The position numbers were made by a program, and so were the translations under genes. 64,000 nucleotides of DNA from Rhodeus uyekii (Eukaryota > Chordata > Actinopteri > Cypriniformes > Acheilognathidae). Of the stretch, positions 24,537 to 35,267 are shown piece by piece. Under the pieces are notes generated by a model. That model worked only from the letters and a program-made list of their open reading frames with translations. It was not told where the DNA came from and made no database searches. Numbering within the stretch: position 1 is the stretch's first letter; each line of letters begins with the position of its first letter. Where the stretch lies: contig JAWRVZ010000027.1 in the NCBI GenBank assembly GCA_037043235.1, positions 3,411,501-3,475,500 on the forward strand, read 5' to 3'.

Positions 24537-25079
24537 TCCTAACAATTACAATAGGTTTTCAACGCTTCGCGTTTGAACCCCTAATTATTTTAGTATTGGT
24601 AAGAAATAACCATTTGAAACAAATAAAGAATGAAAGAAAAAAGGAAAGAAAGATCTTTTTTAGCCACAGCTTAAATGTAATCCAAAAATGTATATTTAAC
24701 AGTAAACATAAATAAAAAATTACAAAAATAGATTAATTTAAAATAAAATACTACTGACAAAATCACAAGCTGTATATGTCAGGGTTCTGCCACAATCTGT
24801 CTAGTAAATTCTTGTTGTTGTGGCAGAGCTCTGGTACTACCGTAATGTCTCGTTTTGCGCTTGTCTGTGTAACGTCTTATGTGCGGGTTATGATTTCCGA
24901 TCCCGAGACTGGTCTTGTCTAGTTTCGATTTGTGTCGGGATTCGGACATTCATGACCCATGTGTTCGTCCTTGTTGTGAGCGCACGAGAACAGGTGTTTG
25001 CTTCTTTTCGCACGCTCTATGTTATGTGAGTGGGCACGGTTTTGGGCTTGCTTGTTTCCACGTCCCCTCGTGTCTGTGT

Positions 25080-25325
25080 TGTAGGGGAATTTACAGTTAA
25101 GACCCGAGGACCAGATATGTTGAATGAAGACCAGGAGTCAGAAGTGCAGTCAATAGAAGAAATTTTAGTGAAGTTTAGTTTGCAGTTTCATCAGCAGAAG
25201 CCAGCTTCAGGTCTCACAAGGAGTTCGTAGGCCGCCCCAAATACAATAACATTGTTACAGCAATTATACTCTAACAGAGGGTGCTAACTACGTCAATGAT
25301 GACGTTTAAATGATTCTGATTGGTT

Positions 25326-25369
<44 letters not shown>

Positions 25370-25866
25370 AAAACAAAACTAGTAATTTTCCACACAAGAG
25401 CAGACAGTCTGAAGCATATCTTCGTTGATCACGTGGTTGACGGGTTCGTGACGTGGCTTGTCGAGAACAACAAGTTTTCTGGTGCCAGTTAATCACCTCA
25501 CCAATACTGACCATATTAACACACACACATACAGCTTCTCCAAGGCTGAACTCGGCTCAGGCTCCAACTATAAACCAAAACATTCTGATAACATTCTCTA
25601 TCTGTTGAGAAGTGCTGACAATATTCATCCTTACTCGATGGAAAAACACAGAAGAGTAAAGAAAGGTTTTAATTAATAAAAATCCCTAACTTGATTATAA
25701 ATCACTCTTTACAAATCATTCAAATAAGAAAGGGAGAAGAACATATGAAAAATAAGACAAAGAAACATATGAAAATTAAGACAAAGAAAATAATATAGGT
25801 ACAAATAAGAAAAATGAAAGAATATATATATACAAGCGGCAATGGATTTCCGAATAGTATCCTTCA
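25080..25866 (+). mobile_element. Second LTR-like element nested in the LTR
   Basis: It starts TGTAGGGGAATTTACAG and probably ends ...GTATCCTTCA. GTGT occurs on both sides (25076-25079 and 25867-25870), a possible 4-bp TSD. A homologous copy in reverse orientation occupies 60570-61155, sharing 'GGACCAGATATGTT', 'CAGCAGAAGCCAGCTTCAGG' and 'GCTGAACTCGGCTCAGGCTC'. This copy carries a (GAAA)11 expansion absent from the other. A 24-bp tandem duplication ('ACATATGAAAA/TTAAGACAAA') lies near 25742-25788. Retroviral or Ty3 class cannot be decided without internal genes. Confidence 0.5.
25327..25370. repeat. (GAAA)11 microsatellite
   Basis: Perfect tetranucleotide tract inside the nested LTR-like element. 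The homologous spot in the 60570-61155 copy has only the short reverse-strand counterpart 'TTTATCTTTCTTTCTG'. Confidence 0.95.
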
Positions 25867-26343
25867 GTGTGCATCGTTGTAAGCACGCGGTTCGTGTTTA
25901 CATCGGCCGAGTGCTTTCATGTTGTGTTTTCGTGTCGCGTGCAGTTTGGTTTTCACCAGTTGCACGTCGTCTTTGTTTAATGTGAACACGCAGCGATGCG
26001 CGTCCGCATTGGCTGCATGTTCATGTCTTGTCATTATGTTCTCCTCCCTCCTTGTTTCCATGTCACTGGTTTGATTTGTCCCAGCTGTTTTCAGATTCAA
26101 TTACCCTTCCTCCTGTGTGTATTTCATCTCCTCGTATTTACTGTCCTGTCGCGTCGTTGTCTACACTTTGTTGGTTTTTCACAATGAGTCTTGTCCTGCC
26201 TAGTCTTGTTCAGTGTTTAGTTTGTTCAGTCAGTCTTGTCCCCCCCCCCTCACCCCCCTCGGGGTGGTTTATGTTTTTTTTCTCAATAGAGACCAGTCCT
26301 CCACTGCGATTGGGTCCTCGCTCTCCTAAACCCTGACAATATA

Positions 26344-27679
26344 ATCTTTAACTACATACTGTCACATGAACAACCAGTCAGTAACTACACTGATTTCTAT
26401 AAGGAACTAGAAATCTCACAGTATATTTAATTTTCTAAAAAGAACACACTCAGAGTTTTTTGGGAAGCAGACTACACTGATTGTGTTTAATTTTCTAAAA
26501 AAAAGTTCCTTTTCAAAACAATCATTCACTGTGAATCTACGGAACCACTATAGGGACACGCTGAAGGAAAAAATTATTAAATTTGAGGAAAAAAAGTGCG
26601 TCAATGCTTTTGCGTTCTCTTGCAAATGGTTTGTTTGTCTGAGAAAATGAAGTTTCTCGGGGATACAAAACTTCTGCAGTAAAGTAGAACAATATATTTT
26701 TACCTCCCATTTCATATTTTTAATCACCATGTCCTGTTAATGACCCATATTATTGTTTTGAATGACATAAACAAAATCCACAGAGAAATAATTATTCTCT
26801 CTAAATAAGTCACTAAATTTTAGTCTTGTCTGCCTTAAATTTATTTTAAATCGTAACATTATGGTATTATGATCTTGGAAGCAGCCTGAAAATCATTTTC
26901 TTGAGTGTTTACTGCCTGGTAAGTCATTGAATGCCTTAAGTTTCAGACACAGCCGGACTGTACTCACATTTCACCATGCCTGCAGGAAGTAACTCTTTGA
27001 GGAAACTGGTTTCAGATTGTTCATCATACACCTGAATATTCTAGATGTTTGGTGCAACCATTTTCATCGGAGAATTCTGAACCCAGCAGTAAACAAGCAC
27101 AACAGGAGGTAAAAAAATGGCCTCACTCAATGTGGACTCAATCACAAAAAGCCAGAAATGTTCTTAAGATCCCCAGAGCTTTGCCAGTGTATGCTGAGCA
27201 GGATGCGGCGAGCCATTCACTCCCGCAAACAATAAATCTTCAGATAGAGCCAAGATAGCCCTCTGTTTAATTGACACAAACAGCAATTTGAATTATTAAA
27301 CAGACCCTTTCATATGGGCAATTAATTGTGTGCTATTGACTATTGAAAAGACTGAAGATAATGTTCTCAGTTGGATTGTACTAAGAGAATAAAACCCCAG
27401 AGATCCTGTCAGAATAATTGCAAAAATTGCAGTGTATTTTACAATATCAGACTTATTTTCCATCATTATGTCGTTGGTTTTTTGTATAAAGCAGCTCTTC
27501 TTAATTACCCATTTTCCAGGATATTTCCAAGTTTAATGCGGAAAGTTTTTTTTTCCATCAAAGCAAAACTAAAAGGTAATTAAAACTAAAAATGGAGAAC
27601 ATGTCTTATTTCTTGTCGATATACAAAATTACCTGACAATTATAATTGCACTCCGAAAATGTCCCAGTTAGCACACAGT
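26344..27679. other. Non-coding stretch
   Basis: A local direct repeat 'TTTAATTTTCTAAAAA' occurs at about 26427 and 26487. No gene or named repeat. Confidence 0.45.
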
Positions 27680-27703
27680 AAAAAAAAAAAAAAAAAAAAA
27701 AAA
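27680..27703. repeat. A24 homopolymer
   Basis: 24 consecutive A residues just upstream of the MITE half at 27716-27855. Confidence 0.95.
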
Positions 27704-27715
27704 GCACAAAAGACA

Positions 27716-27855
27716 TCCGTGCAATCATTTATTCATCATTTTTTGTCCATACAATGAAAGTCAATGGGGTCCAAAACAACATTGTCTCCATTGACTTCTA
27801 TTGTATGGACCATTTTTTTCTTTATGTAAATTTTGGGTGAACTCTCCCTTTAAAA
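27716..27855. mobile_element. MITE fragment with strong hairpin
   Basis: Its end 'TTTTGGGTGAACTCTCCC' plus TTTAAA is the same terminus as the MITE at 16412-17189. Inside, 27745-27767 (GTCCATACAATGAAAGTCAA...) pairs with 27788-27810, 21 of 23 bases, around a 20-base loop. The centre-palindrome layout is that of a compact family member. Confidence 0.65.
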
Positions 27856-29230
27856 ATGTTTTTTCAAGACAACAGAGTAAAATGTACTCATTTGGGATTC
27901 ATTGCACATGCATATTGCAAGATCATGATCCTTGGTACCTGCTGATGAATATGTCAATATCCAGAAAAGAAGTCCATTTGCGTCAAAAGCAAGCAACAAT
28001 TCCTATGTGTTACTTCGGTCGCTCAGATGTGAGTTTATATGTTGATGAGCTATACATGCCTTTTGCGGAACCAGACCTTGTTTCTGTTCCCCCCAATTCC
28101 CAGCTCAGCGATGAAGCATTTGGCTCTGGAACATCTGAAAGATGGCAAGAGAGAAAAGATGCCACATCGGGCCTGCTGTAGGGGGGAGCATGAGGTGAAT
28201 ACTAATGCTCCTCATGTTTTATTAACCCTATATCATTCAGTCTAAATCTAGATGCTCGTGAAACAAAATCATCAATTCCTGTGCTGTAATGAGAAGGAGA
28301 TGCCAATCAGGGCTGGAGGGAAGGAGGGGTGTCAGAGTTGGGGTCGGATGTTTGGGAAAACTGATATTTGACAGTGTTCCTCTGAGACGGCGTTATTAAA
28401 ATGCTCAGCTGGAGGGCGGATGCGGGTGCGGGTGCGGGGCACGAGCGCTGTGCTGTCAGCGTGCCAACTCTGAATCTGTTTGAGGCTGTTTGTTTGATGC
28501 CCCTTCACTTTGCATGTTTCTGAGAGGAGGAAGCATCGCTTCATATCACCTGCCATGGCTTGTGAAGAACTACGGCACTTGGAGTAAAAGACATCAATCC
28601 ACATAAGCACTGACATCGTAAAGCGTGCTTGTGTGGTAGAGAAAATGCAAGGTCAATGTTCAAACAACGAGAGCACTTTTCCTTTTCCATCTTTTTTTCT
28701 CTCGTCTTTTAGCATCAATGAAAAATGCTAATAAAAAAAAGTTGATCTTTAACCTCAGGAGGTCAAACTGAAAAGCAGCTTAATTTTCCATGCTCATGTG
28801 GTTTGTAATTTTCTACTTTGCATTTTTTTTTTTTTTAGCAATGAACATTAAAATCTAATTAGACAAAAATAAAAAAACAGCCTGTGACTAAGTAGGGTCT
28901 ATTATTTTGGTACATTGTGGTACCCAATGTTGTTTTGTAGTTATTACTGCTAAACTCATTTCCCGTTAAAAACCTATTGGTAAACAGATTTAAATTAGAA
29001 TTAGTAGAATTATTATTTAAATGATTAAATGCCATTATAATATATTTAATAGAATTATAAAATAACTCAATATAATAAAAAATATTATTTACAGCAAAAA
29101 AAGTTATATCAGTGCAGTAGTAAAATGACAAAAATCACAAGCTACTTTTTGTGCCAAGTTCATTTAAATGATAGATTATAAGTTATCTTATATTTAATAG
29201 TTTAATAGTTCTCCAAGTCCACTCAACTAG
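27856..29230. other. Unique non-coding block
   Basis: 28030-28620 is complex and less AT-rich, with 126-codon and 68-codon forward frames and a 94-codon reverse frame that overlap and lack domains. 28810-29220 is AT-rich. Nothing is supported as a gene. Confidence 0.4.
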
Positions 29231-29239
29231 GAATGTGGC

Positions 29240-29715
29240 AGCCTCTTGTCAGGAGTTTCTCGGTCAGACGTCTGTGCTGGGTCAGGCGGGGGCATCACCA
29301 CACACTTTTGTCAGGTTCTAGCAGTTGGACCTTAACACCCTTCTGGGAACCCGGTTTAAATGTAGTGTTAATGTACGTATCACCCAACATGCCCTCGTCA
29401 TTGTGGCAGCATGGATATTGTCATTCCCATAGCATCTTCGACGTAGCGCAGGTTCAGTTGAAGGGAAACTGTAACCTTGGTTCCCTGAAGAGGGAATGAG
29501 ACGCTGTGTCACTCTGCCACACTTACCACTTTTAGCTGCCGTTGCTTTTATAGTTTCCTGGTTCATGATGTCACCCACCTCCGATGTACATTCACACCAT
29601 TTGTTTGATTTCACACATGCTTCACTACGTAGTCACACTAATTGTTCCCGTAGCGTCTTTGACGCAGCGTCTCATTCCCCCTTCAGGGAACCAAGGTTAC
29701 AGTCGTAACCCAGAT
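29240..29715. mobile_element. Inverted-repeat dispersed element
   Basis: Arms 29468-29506 and 29665-29703 are reverse complements over 39 bases with one mismatch; each contains 'AACCTTGGTTCCCTGAAG' and 'GGAATGAGACGCTG'. They flank a 158-bp centre. The sequence to the left, including 'CTCGTCATTGTGGCAGCATG', probably belongs to the same element. I recognise the arm sequence as a common cyprinid repeat but cannot name its superfamily. Open frames within it are not genes. Confidence 0.6.
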
Positions 29716-32313
29716 GTTCTATTTAAAATGCCATTCAACATAACTGTATATAAAATAAAAAAAATTAAAAGTTTTTTGATAGGCTGTCAGCTCTTATACC
29801 ACTTCTGTTTCCAATGTGGACAGACAAATTGCTTTATAAATCATTATAAACATGTCACATCATGCCCGGTTAGGTTTCATTTTGCCATTGTAATCATGAC
29901 TTGTGATTATGACAGGACTACAGTGGCTCCCTGCTCAGTCAGTGTAAAAAGACTGAAATAAACAAGGGTCATGAAATTAGCTCCCAGGGATGCTGTTTAT
30001 TCTTGTATAAAACAATTGTAACTCTCCCACGTCATTACGGTTACATTTTATGACACTTTTAAAACCTTTTGAAATCTAAATGGTTGGGCCGGAAATACAA
30101 TCTTGTAATGTTTACTGCGAGCTAGACAGCGTGTCTTTTAAACTTGTTTTGCTGATATTCATTAATCTCCTCCTTTTCTTCATAACAGCTGTGAAACTGC
30201 TTACACTAAGATTTATTCCCATCTTAATGAGTTTTTAGTGCCTACCTCACCACACTCATAAATGCTCAAGGTGTTCTTTGCGAGCAAACATTTTGACAGA
30301 GTTCTCCTTGGTCCCCCCCTTAAATCTGCAGATGGGATCCACCCCGGTGTGAGATTTGACAGAGCAACAGTCTGAAGACCTCTTTCACGGATAAGGTTCC
30401 CACCCCCCACTGCACAGCCTGGCCAGAGAGGCACAATTTAAATAAATTTAATGAGTGCTGGAATCCATTAATGTCAGGGACCTGACCTGGGCCAGATGGA
30501 GGTCTGGGCATTAGGAGCTCTATTACATTTAACAAGTCCTGAACCACTAGCTGGAAAGGCCACGTCTGGCAGAGCAGCAAGACGCTTGAAGAAGAGAGTT
30601 GAGTATGGAAGATGGCCTTCTTGCCATAATGCTTCTAAAGGTCAGGGTGATATGCGTATTGAAACGCTGTTCCATGTTAACTGGCGGAAACACATCCACT
30701 GGCTAATTTGATTCTACGGGCTGCACCTCACCCTCCCCGCCGCTGCAGTATCTTTAAAAGAAGACTACACTGGAAATCTGTTCTAAGACCTAGTGAGCCG
30801 GCTACTGACTACATAGGCAGCTGCCTTCTAAGGCATGCAAATCCATTAGTGAATGCTTTAGAATGCAACTGTTTCCAACAGTGTGACTTTAGCATGTTGC
30901 TAAGCTAATGGCATGGTACTCTAAAAATAATCAATTTGAAAGCTTTTTAACTGATACTTGTCGGTACAAAATGAAAAAGTATATTTATATTAAACATGTC
31001 TAGGTTTTTCCACTGACCTCTTGATTAATTCTGTGATTGACTTTTCCTCAAATGACCGTCCAATGACAAGGAATGTCAATTCTTTCCCTGCCAGTGTAAT
31101 TTCTTTTTTTTCAAAATGTTGCCAGCAACTGCTAGCATTTTTGATAATTTTCACAAAACATTCAAAGCCACCCCCAGAATCATTTGTTGTATGAATATCT
31201 GAACATGCAAAATATTAAAAGAAATGTTAAAAGCCTCTGCTTTTAAACAACATCCAAACGCACAAAATATTCTAGCTTCATGCATTTTATTTTATCATCA
31301 TTTGATAAAAAGCTAACTTTTGAACAAAAGAATACGAAATCTTAGTTTTTTTCCCAACGACTATAACAAAATTAAGCAAAGCTTTAATCTCTTGCTTCTG
31401 CTTCTTTTTTCTTTTGCTTTGATCTGGAGACTGTACCCTTTCAGAAGTTGCATAATAGTGCACCCTACCATTTTACAGCGAAAACATGGAACACCGGAAA
31501 ATTCAATGAATGAGTCAATGAATCATAATCGGAGTAAGAAAGCAGGGAAGCATTGCCATACTCATAAATGATGTAAAATTATGTCAATCCCAGTGAAAGA
31601 GTTAAAAGGCAACACCTTTAAAGACAGTTTACCCTAAAAATAATATTCTGTCATCATGTACTTTATTATATAAAATCCAGGCTTAACTGCATTAAACTAG
31701 CCTTCAAGGTAGTGACAGCACAGGACAGTTCAAGCAGGTGTAATCCATTGATGTTGGCTAGCAGCTAAATAGCTTTTAAACTCATTAGCTGTCTCCTATA
31801 ATTGAATAAGAAATTGTCCATATATCAATACAAAACTATGCCCCACTTTCCAATCAGACTGCCAGTATTAGGGAGCAGATGAAAAAAAGGATATGCACTC
31901 AGGGGAAAAGGACAAGCCACCTTCCTCTGATATATTCTGGAAGAGGACTGAAACTCACTCCACACTGAGGAATAGGTCAAAGGGTCTAAACTACACGGTG
32001 AATAATTTAAGATTCTATTAACATTTAAATTTGACATTGATTTGACATGGCGGTGCTGGAGAGAAGTGACGGGGAGCATGGAGGTGGCGAGCGAGAGGAT
32101 GTGCTATGCTAATTGTGCAGATGGCTGCTTATGTTGAATGCCATATTGCAGCCAAAGAATAACTGGACTTGTTTTAAGGATTCAGCAGGTCTATGGTTTC
32201 TGGTGTGTGCTGCACAACAAGGACTTGTATGTCCTGTTGATTAGTAAAACATTTTCGTTTTTTCCTTGAAGGTCAAGAATTATTATTATTTTTATTAAAA
32301 AATAAATAAATTA
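29716..32313. other. Non-coding stretch
   Basis: 30210-30900 is moderately GC-richer with overlapping short frames on both strands and no recognisable domain. 'AGACAGTTTACCCTAAAAAT' near 31622 is a diverged MITE end. 32280-32310 is AT-rich. No gene. Confidence 0.4.
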
Positions 32314-32401
32314 TACACTGCTTAACAGAAGAGGTAGCCCTTACAATAAATCACACATTGGACCTCAATAAAAGACTTGAAAATGTGAAAATCTGTATTT
32401 A

Positions 32402-32424
32402 CCGTATTTTCCCGCATATAACCT

Positions 32425-32457
<33 letters not shown>

Positions 32458-32924
32458 GGTGTTATATAAGGGTGCGGGCTATATCACAAATTTTTTACAC
32501 GCCATAATATTTCAATATATTTGTTTCAATAACTTTCTGTTTTTCTTTCTTGCGCTGTGTACTGAGCCTAAACAGTTATGGATAATTGACGTCATGCGAG
32601 CAATATTCGAAATGTGAACTTGCACAAAAAAGTTCATAAATCTATGGGTGCGGGTTATATAAGGTTGCGGGTTATGCCAACTATTTTTTACACAAACCCC
32701 CAAAACCCGCGAGCAATATGAGGGTGCGGAATATCTGCGTCTTCGGGTTATATGCGGGATAATACAGTAACTACTTTAACATGCAAGAGTAACTCAGTTA
32801 TGGATAATTGACGTCATGCGAGCAACATTTGAAATTCGAATCGTGAACTTGCACAAAAACTTTCATCATCAATCTATGGGTGCGGGTTATGCCAACGATT
32901 TGTTACATGCGGGAAAATACGGTA
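32402..32924 (+). mobile_element. CCGTATTTTCCCGC-family element, composite copy, nested
   Basis: Left TIR CCGTATTTTCCCGCAT and right TIR ATGCGGGAAAATACGG are perfect 16-bp inverted repeats, flanked by TA on both sides, which fits the Tc1/mariner/pogo group. Inside, a first unit ends near 32768 (GCGGGATAATACAG). It is followed by a 27-bp spacer beginning TAACTACTTTAAC, then a second, partial unit that repeats 'TTATGGATAATTGACGTCAT' (32575 and 32801). So this copy is a tandem composite. It also contains a 32-base G run. No coding potential. Confidence 0.75.
32425..32456 (+). repeat. G32 homopolymer
   Basis: 32 consecutive G residues, rare in vertebrate genomes. It replaces about 40 bp of normal element sequence seen in the sister copy at 38157. 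It is G-quadruplex-prone and a likely place for assembly error. Confidence 0.95.
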
Positions 32925-33100
32925 TATACATTAGATAATTTGATAAGAACAAAATTATGTGAGAACAGTCAATGGAAGCCAAAATTATCAGTACACTGAG
33001 GGATGGATTCAAAATCAAACCAAAAATCAATGTAAAAAACTGTTGTGTGTAAAAACAGTGTAAGTCGTGTGTATGGACCCACATGCCTGTATGCCCTCAT

Positions 33101-33432
33101 GACACCATCTGGGCTGGGATCAGGATCAGGGCATCGGTGGCTTCAGATGCATTGATACATAATATCCCAGAGGTTCTCAACTGGATTCAGGTCTCGGAAA
33201 CATGAGGGCTAGTCAGTGGCATTAATTCCTTCATCAACTAAAAACTGCCTGCACACTCTAGTCACATGAAGCCGTGCATTATCATCCAACAGGAGGTCAT
33301 TTGCTTCTCGCACAAAGGAGCACATTCCAGTCCAGCTCTCCTCATGTAACGGCCTGTCTCACGGTATTTCCTCAGTGCTCTTGAAACTGTGTTGGGAGAC
33401 ACACCAAACTTCCTTGCGACATCATGTATGGA
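33101..33432 (-). pseudogene. Tc1-like transposase remnant
   Basis: On the minus strand, 33430-33320 reads as a helix-turn-helix DNA-binding segment containing DVARKFGVSPNTVSRALRKY. 33298-33112 reads as the C-terminal catalytic part, with DDNARLHV and DLNPVENLW holding the second Asp and the final Glu of the Tc1 DD(34)E triad. Between the two, the rest of the DNA-binding domain and the first catalytic Asp region are missing. In-frame stops (one before PSCFRDLNP) and a frame change show that it is dead. The Tc1 assignment rests on these two motifs. Confidence 0.8.
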
Positions 33433-33724
33433 GAAGCAGGACTACCAGTTCAACCTGATTGGGTTGCAGGCACAGCCTCATGCTATTGACAGTGACAAGG
33501 ACCCTGACAAAACACAAAAATAAAGCCAAATCAATCAGGAAGAATAAGGAGAACAATTGTCTATGGCCATCACCTGCAAAATCATTCCCTTTTTGGGGGG
33601 TTGTTTTGCTGTTGCCTCTCCAGGGCTCCTGTTGTCACTTTCATTTCCACCAAAACAGGTAAAACTGATTCAAAATCACTTATGCTTCCTAGTCTGAAGG
33701 GTTTGCATTTTTTTTTTAGCAGTG

Positions 33725-34878
33725 TGTGTGTGTAAAAAAAAAATATTATTTACATCATTTAGATAATTATTATTAAAAACTAAGATGAATAGTGAAGTAA
33801 TTTTGTCACTAAACAATTTTGCAACAAATAAAGTGTATTTTTCCCCCCAAAAAATTTTCAATTAAATTGTACTTTTGTCAAATCATGAAAACATTTCTAT
33901 AAAAGAAAAGACCTGTATTCGAGATAAAAAAAAGATAGCTGTGACATTAGCCTTGGGAAGACAAAGGCCTTGTTTTATTCCAAAACCTAATTTCCACCAC
34001 AGAATGCAGAGTAATTTTGTATCCATATAGGGCCAAAAGTTCCCACAGCTAAAGACGGTCACAGTGATTTTGCCAAGACGTTCCTGGATCAACATATTTT
34101 GTTGATCCAGGAACAACATTACCATCGGAAAAGTAGTCCAAACCCTCTCCCTACCCCTAATGGCACCCCTAAGGTATGTTTGGCCACTCCTGAAATCGGT
34201 CATAACCATGTTTACCAGAGCGGTTCCATTAAATACGTTATAAAACCACACTCATTCAGGAATGTGCATTTATTGTAATGTGTTTCAAATGTATATACAC
34301 CATTGAAAAATTATTATTTGAAGTGCTTTTTATATAAACACCCCAAATTCTCAAAACAAAACAAAGCCCACCTAAGTCTATCAAATAACAGACCAAGGCG
34401 GATACATCAGTTTCTACTCTACCTCTTGTTACCTGGTCTGTGCAGTGCTGACAATAACCTTTAGGATCCTGACAGGTGGGCCGACCCCCTGCCAAATAAA
34501 GAGGGTTATCCTGTTGGGGAGAGCAGGGTTCATGGATCAATTGCCCCTGGACATTCACTGACCAACAGGATGTCAAAGATAAGAAGTGCAGAGCGGGGCT
34601 CCCGGTCAGCGTTTGCACATCCATCCACAGCTGTGTCAGAGCCTTTAATCATGGGACCTGCCTCAGCACAGGGGTCATTCACCTGCAGGGGTGAAAAGTT
34701 CATGCCAGATGCCGGAGGTTTTTAGCATGGCCATATTGTTGTGTTAGTCCCTGAGACTATATAGACTGTGTTACTGCAAAGAGAAAACGGCTCAATGTCA
34801 TTAAATACATGTGTATATATATATATATGCATACATACGCATGTACATTATAGTTTGTTTTTATACACATATAAAGAT
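33725..34878. other. Non-coding stretch with a strong hairpin
   Basis: Two adjacent 122-codon reverse frames (33883-34251 and 34256-34624) have no recognisable domain. 34080-34114 is a perfect 15-bp stem with a 5-base loop (GTTCCTGGATCAACA arms). Parts near 34130-34215 read like a fish repeat, but ends are not definable. Confidence 0.4.
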
Positions 34879-35087
34879 ATTAGAATGATTTCTGAAGGAT
34901 CATGCTACACTGAAGATGGGAATAATGGCTGCTGAAATTTCAGCTTTGCCATCACAGTAATAAATTACATTTTAAAATATATTCCAATAGAAAAACTGTT
35001 TAAATTGTAAAACTATTTAACCATATTACTACATTTTTGATCAAACAAATGCAGTCTTGGTGAGTATAAGATACTTCTTTCGACAAC
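34879..35087 (+). mobile_element. Dispersed 'TGAAGGATCATG' repeat, 3' fragment
   Basis: Contains 'TTAGAATGATTTCTGAAGGA', 'TTTCAGCTTTGCCATCACAG' and 'CAAATGCAGTCTTGGTGAGT', in the same order as the copy at 18304-18690. Confidence 0.6.
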
Positions 35088-35143
35088 AACAGCAACAAAC
35101 ACTTCCAAATTGTTCCAAACTTATAGAATAAATATATAACCAA

Positions 35144-35267
35144 ATATAATATAATATAATATAATATAATATAATATAATATAATATAATATAATATAAT
35201 ATAATATAATATAATATAATATAATATAATATAATATAATATAATATAATATAATATAATATAATAT
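35144..35267. repeat. (ATAAT)n pentanucleotide tract
   Basis: About 24 near-perfect copies. Reverse-strand Ile/Leu/Tyr open frames are translations of it. Confidence 0.96.

Larger units (their letters stand above)
22425..24585. mobile_element. Large unclassified fish dispersed element with internal tandem array
   Basis: Left edge 'GCTGCAAGCAGCAATGACC' plus GGGGTTCAAACG, and right edge CGTTTGAACCCC, are inverted matches of about 12 bp. The 3' side holds 'GCAGAAG(AAT)n' followed by 'TTCAACGCTTCGCGTTTGAA', an ending common to an abundant fish repeat class. 22489-23070 contains two copies of a 338-bp unit. The interior has no open frame beyond 80 codons and no enzyme motif, so it is non-autonomous or a relic. 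Superfamily unknown to me. Confidence 0.6.
24777..26338 (+). mobile_element. LTR split by a nested insertion
   Basis: It begins TGTCAGGGTTCTGCCAC and ends CTAAACCCTGACA. Flanks are GTATA (24772-24776) and ATATA (26339-26343), a 5-bp TSD with one mismatch. The outer LTR is about 775 bp once the insertion at 25080-25866 is removed. It opens like the solo LTR at 10897 (TGTCAGGGTTCTG) but diverges afterwards, so the two are related rather than the same family. C9 near 26232 and T-rich sequence lie near the 3' side. Short forward frames are not genes. Confidence 0.65.
32316..33724 (-). mobile_element. Tc1-like transposon relic, interrupted
   Basis: The left end starts CACTGCTTAACAGAAGAG next to TA (32314-32315). 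The right end reads ...TTTAGCAGTG at 33715-33724. These ends match the CACTGCT-AAA termini of a large fish Tc1-like family. Reverse-strand coding remnants of the transposase lie at 33101-33432. A CCGTATTTTCCCGC element (32402-32924) sits inside the left arm. Without it the relic is about 0.9 kb, shorter than a full Tc1 element (about 1.2-1.6 kb), so much of the transposase gene has been lost. Confidence 0.75.

Noticed and set aside
33883..34624. Two adjacent 122-codon reverse frames as a possible gene
   Set aside because: They are in different frames with a stop between them, have no domain, and overlap a hairpin and probable repeat sequence.
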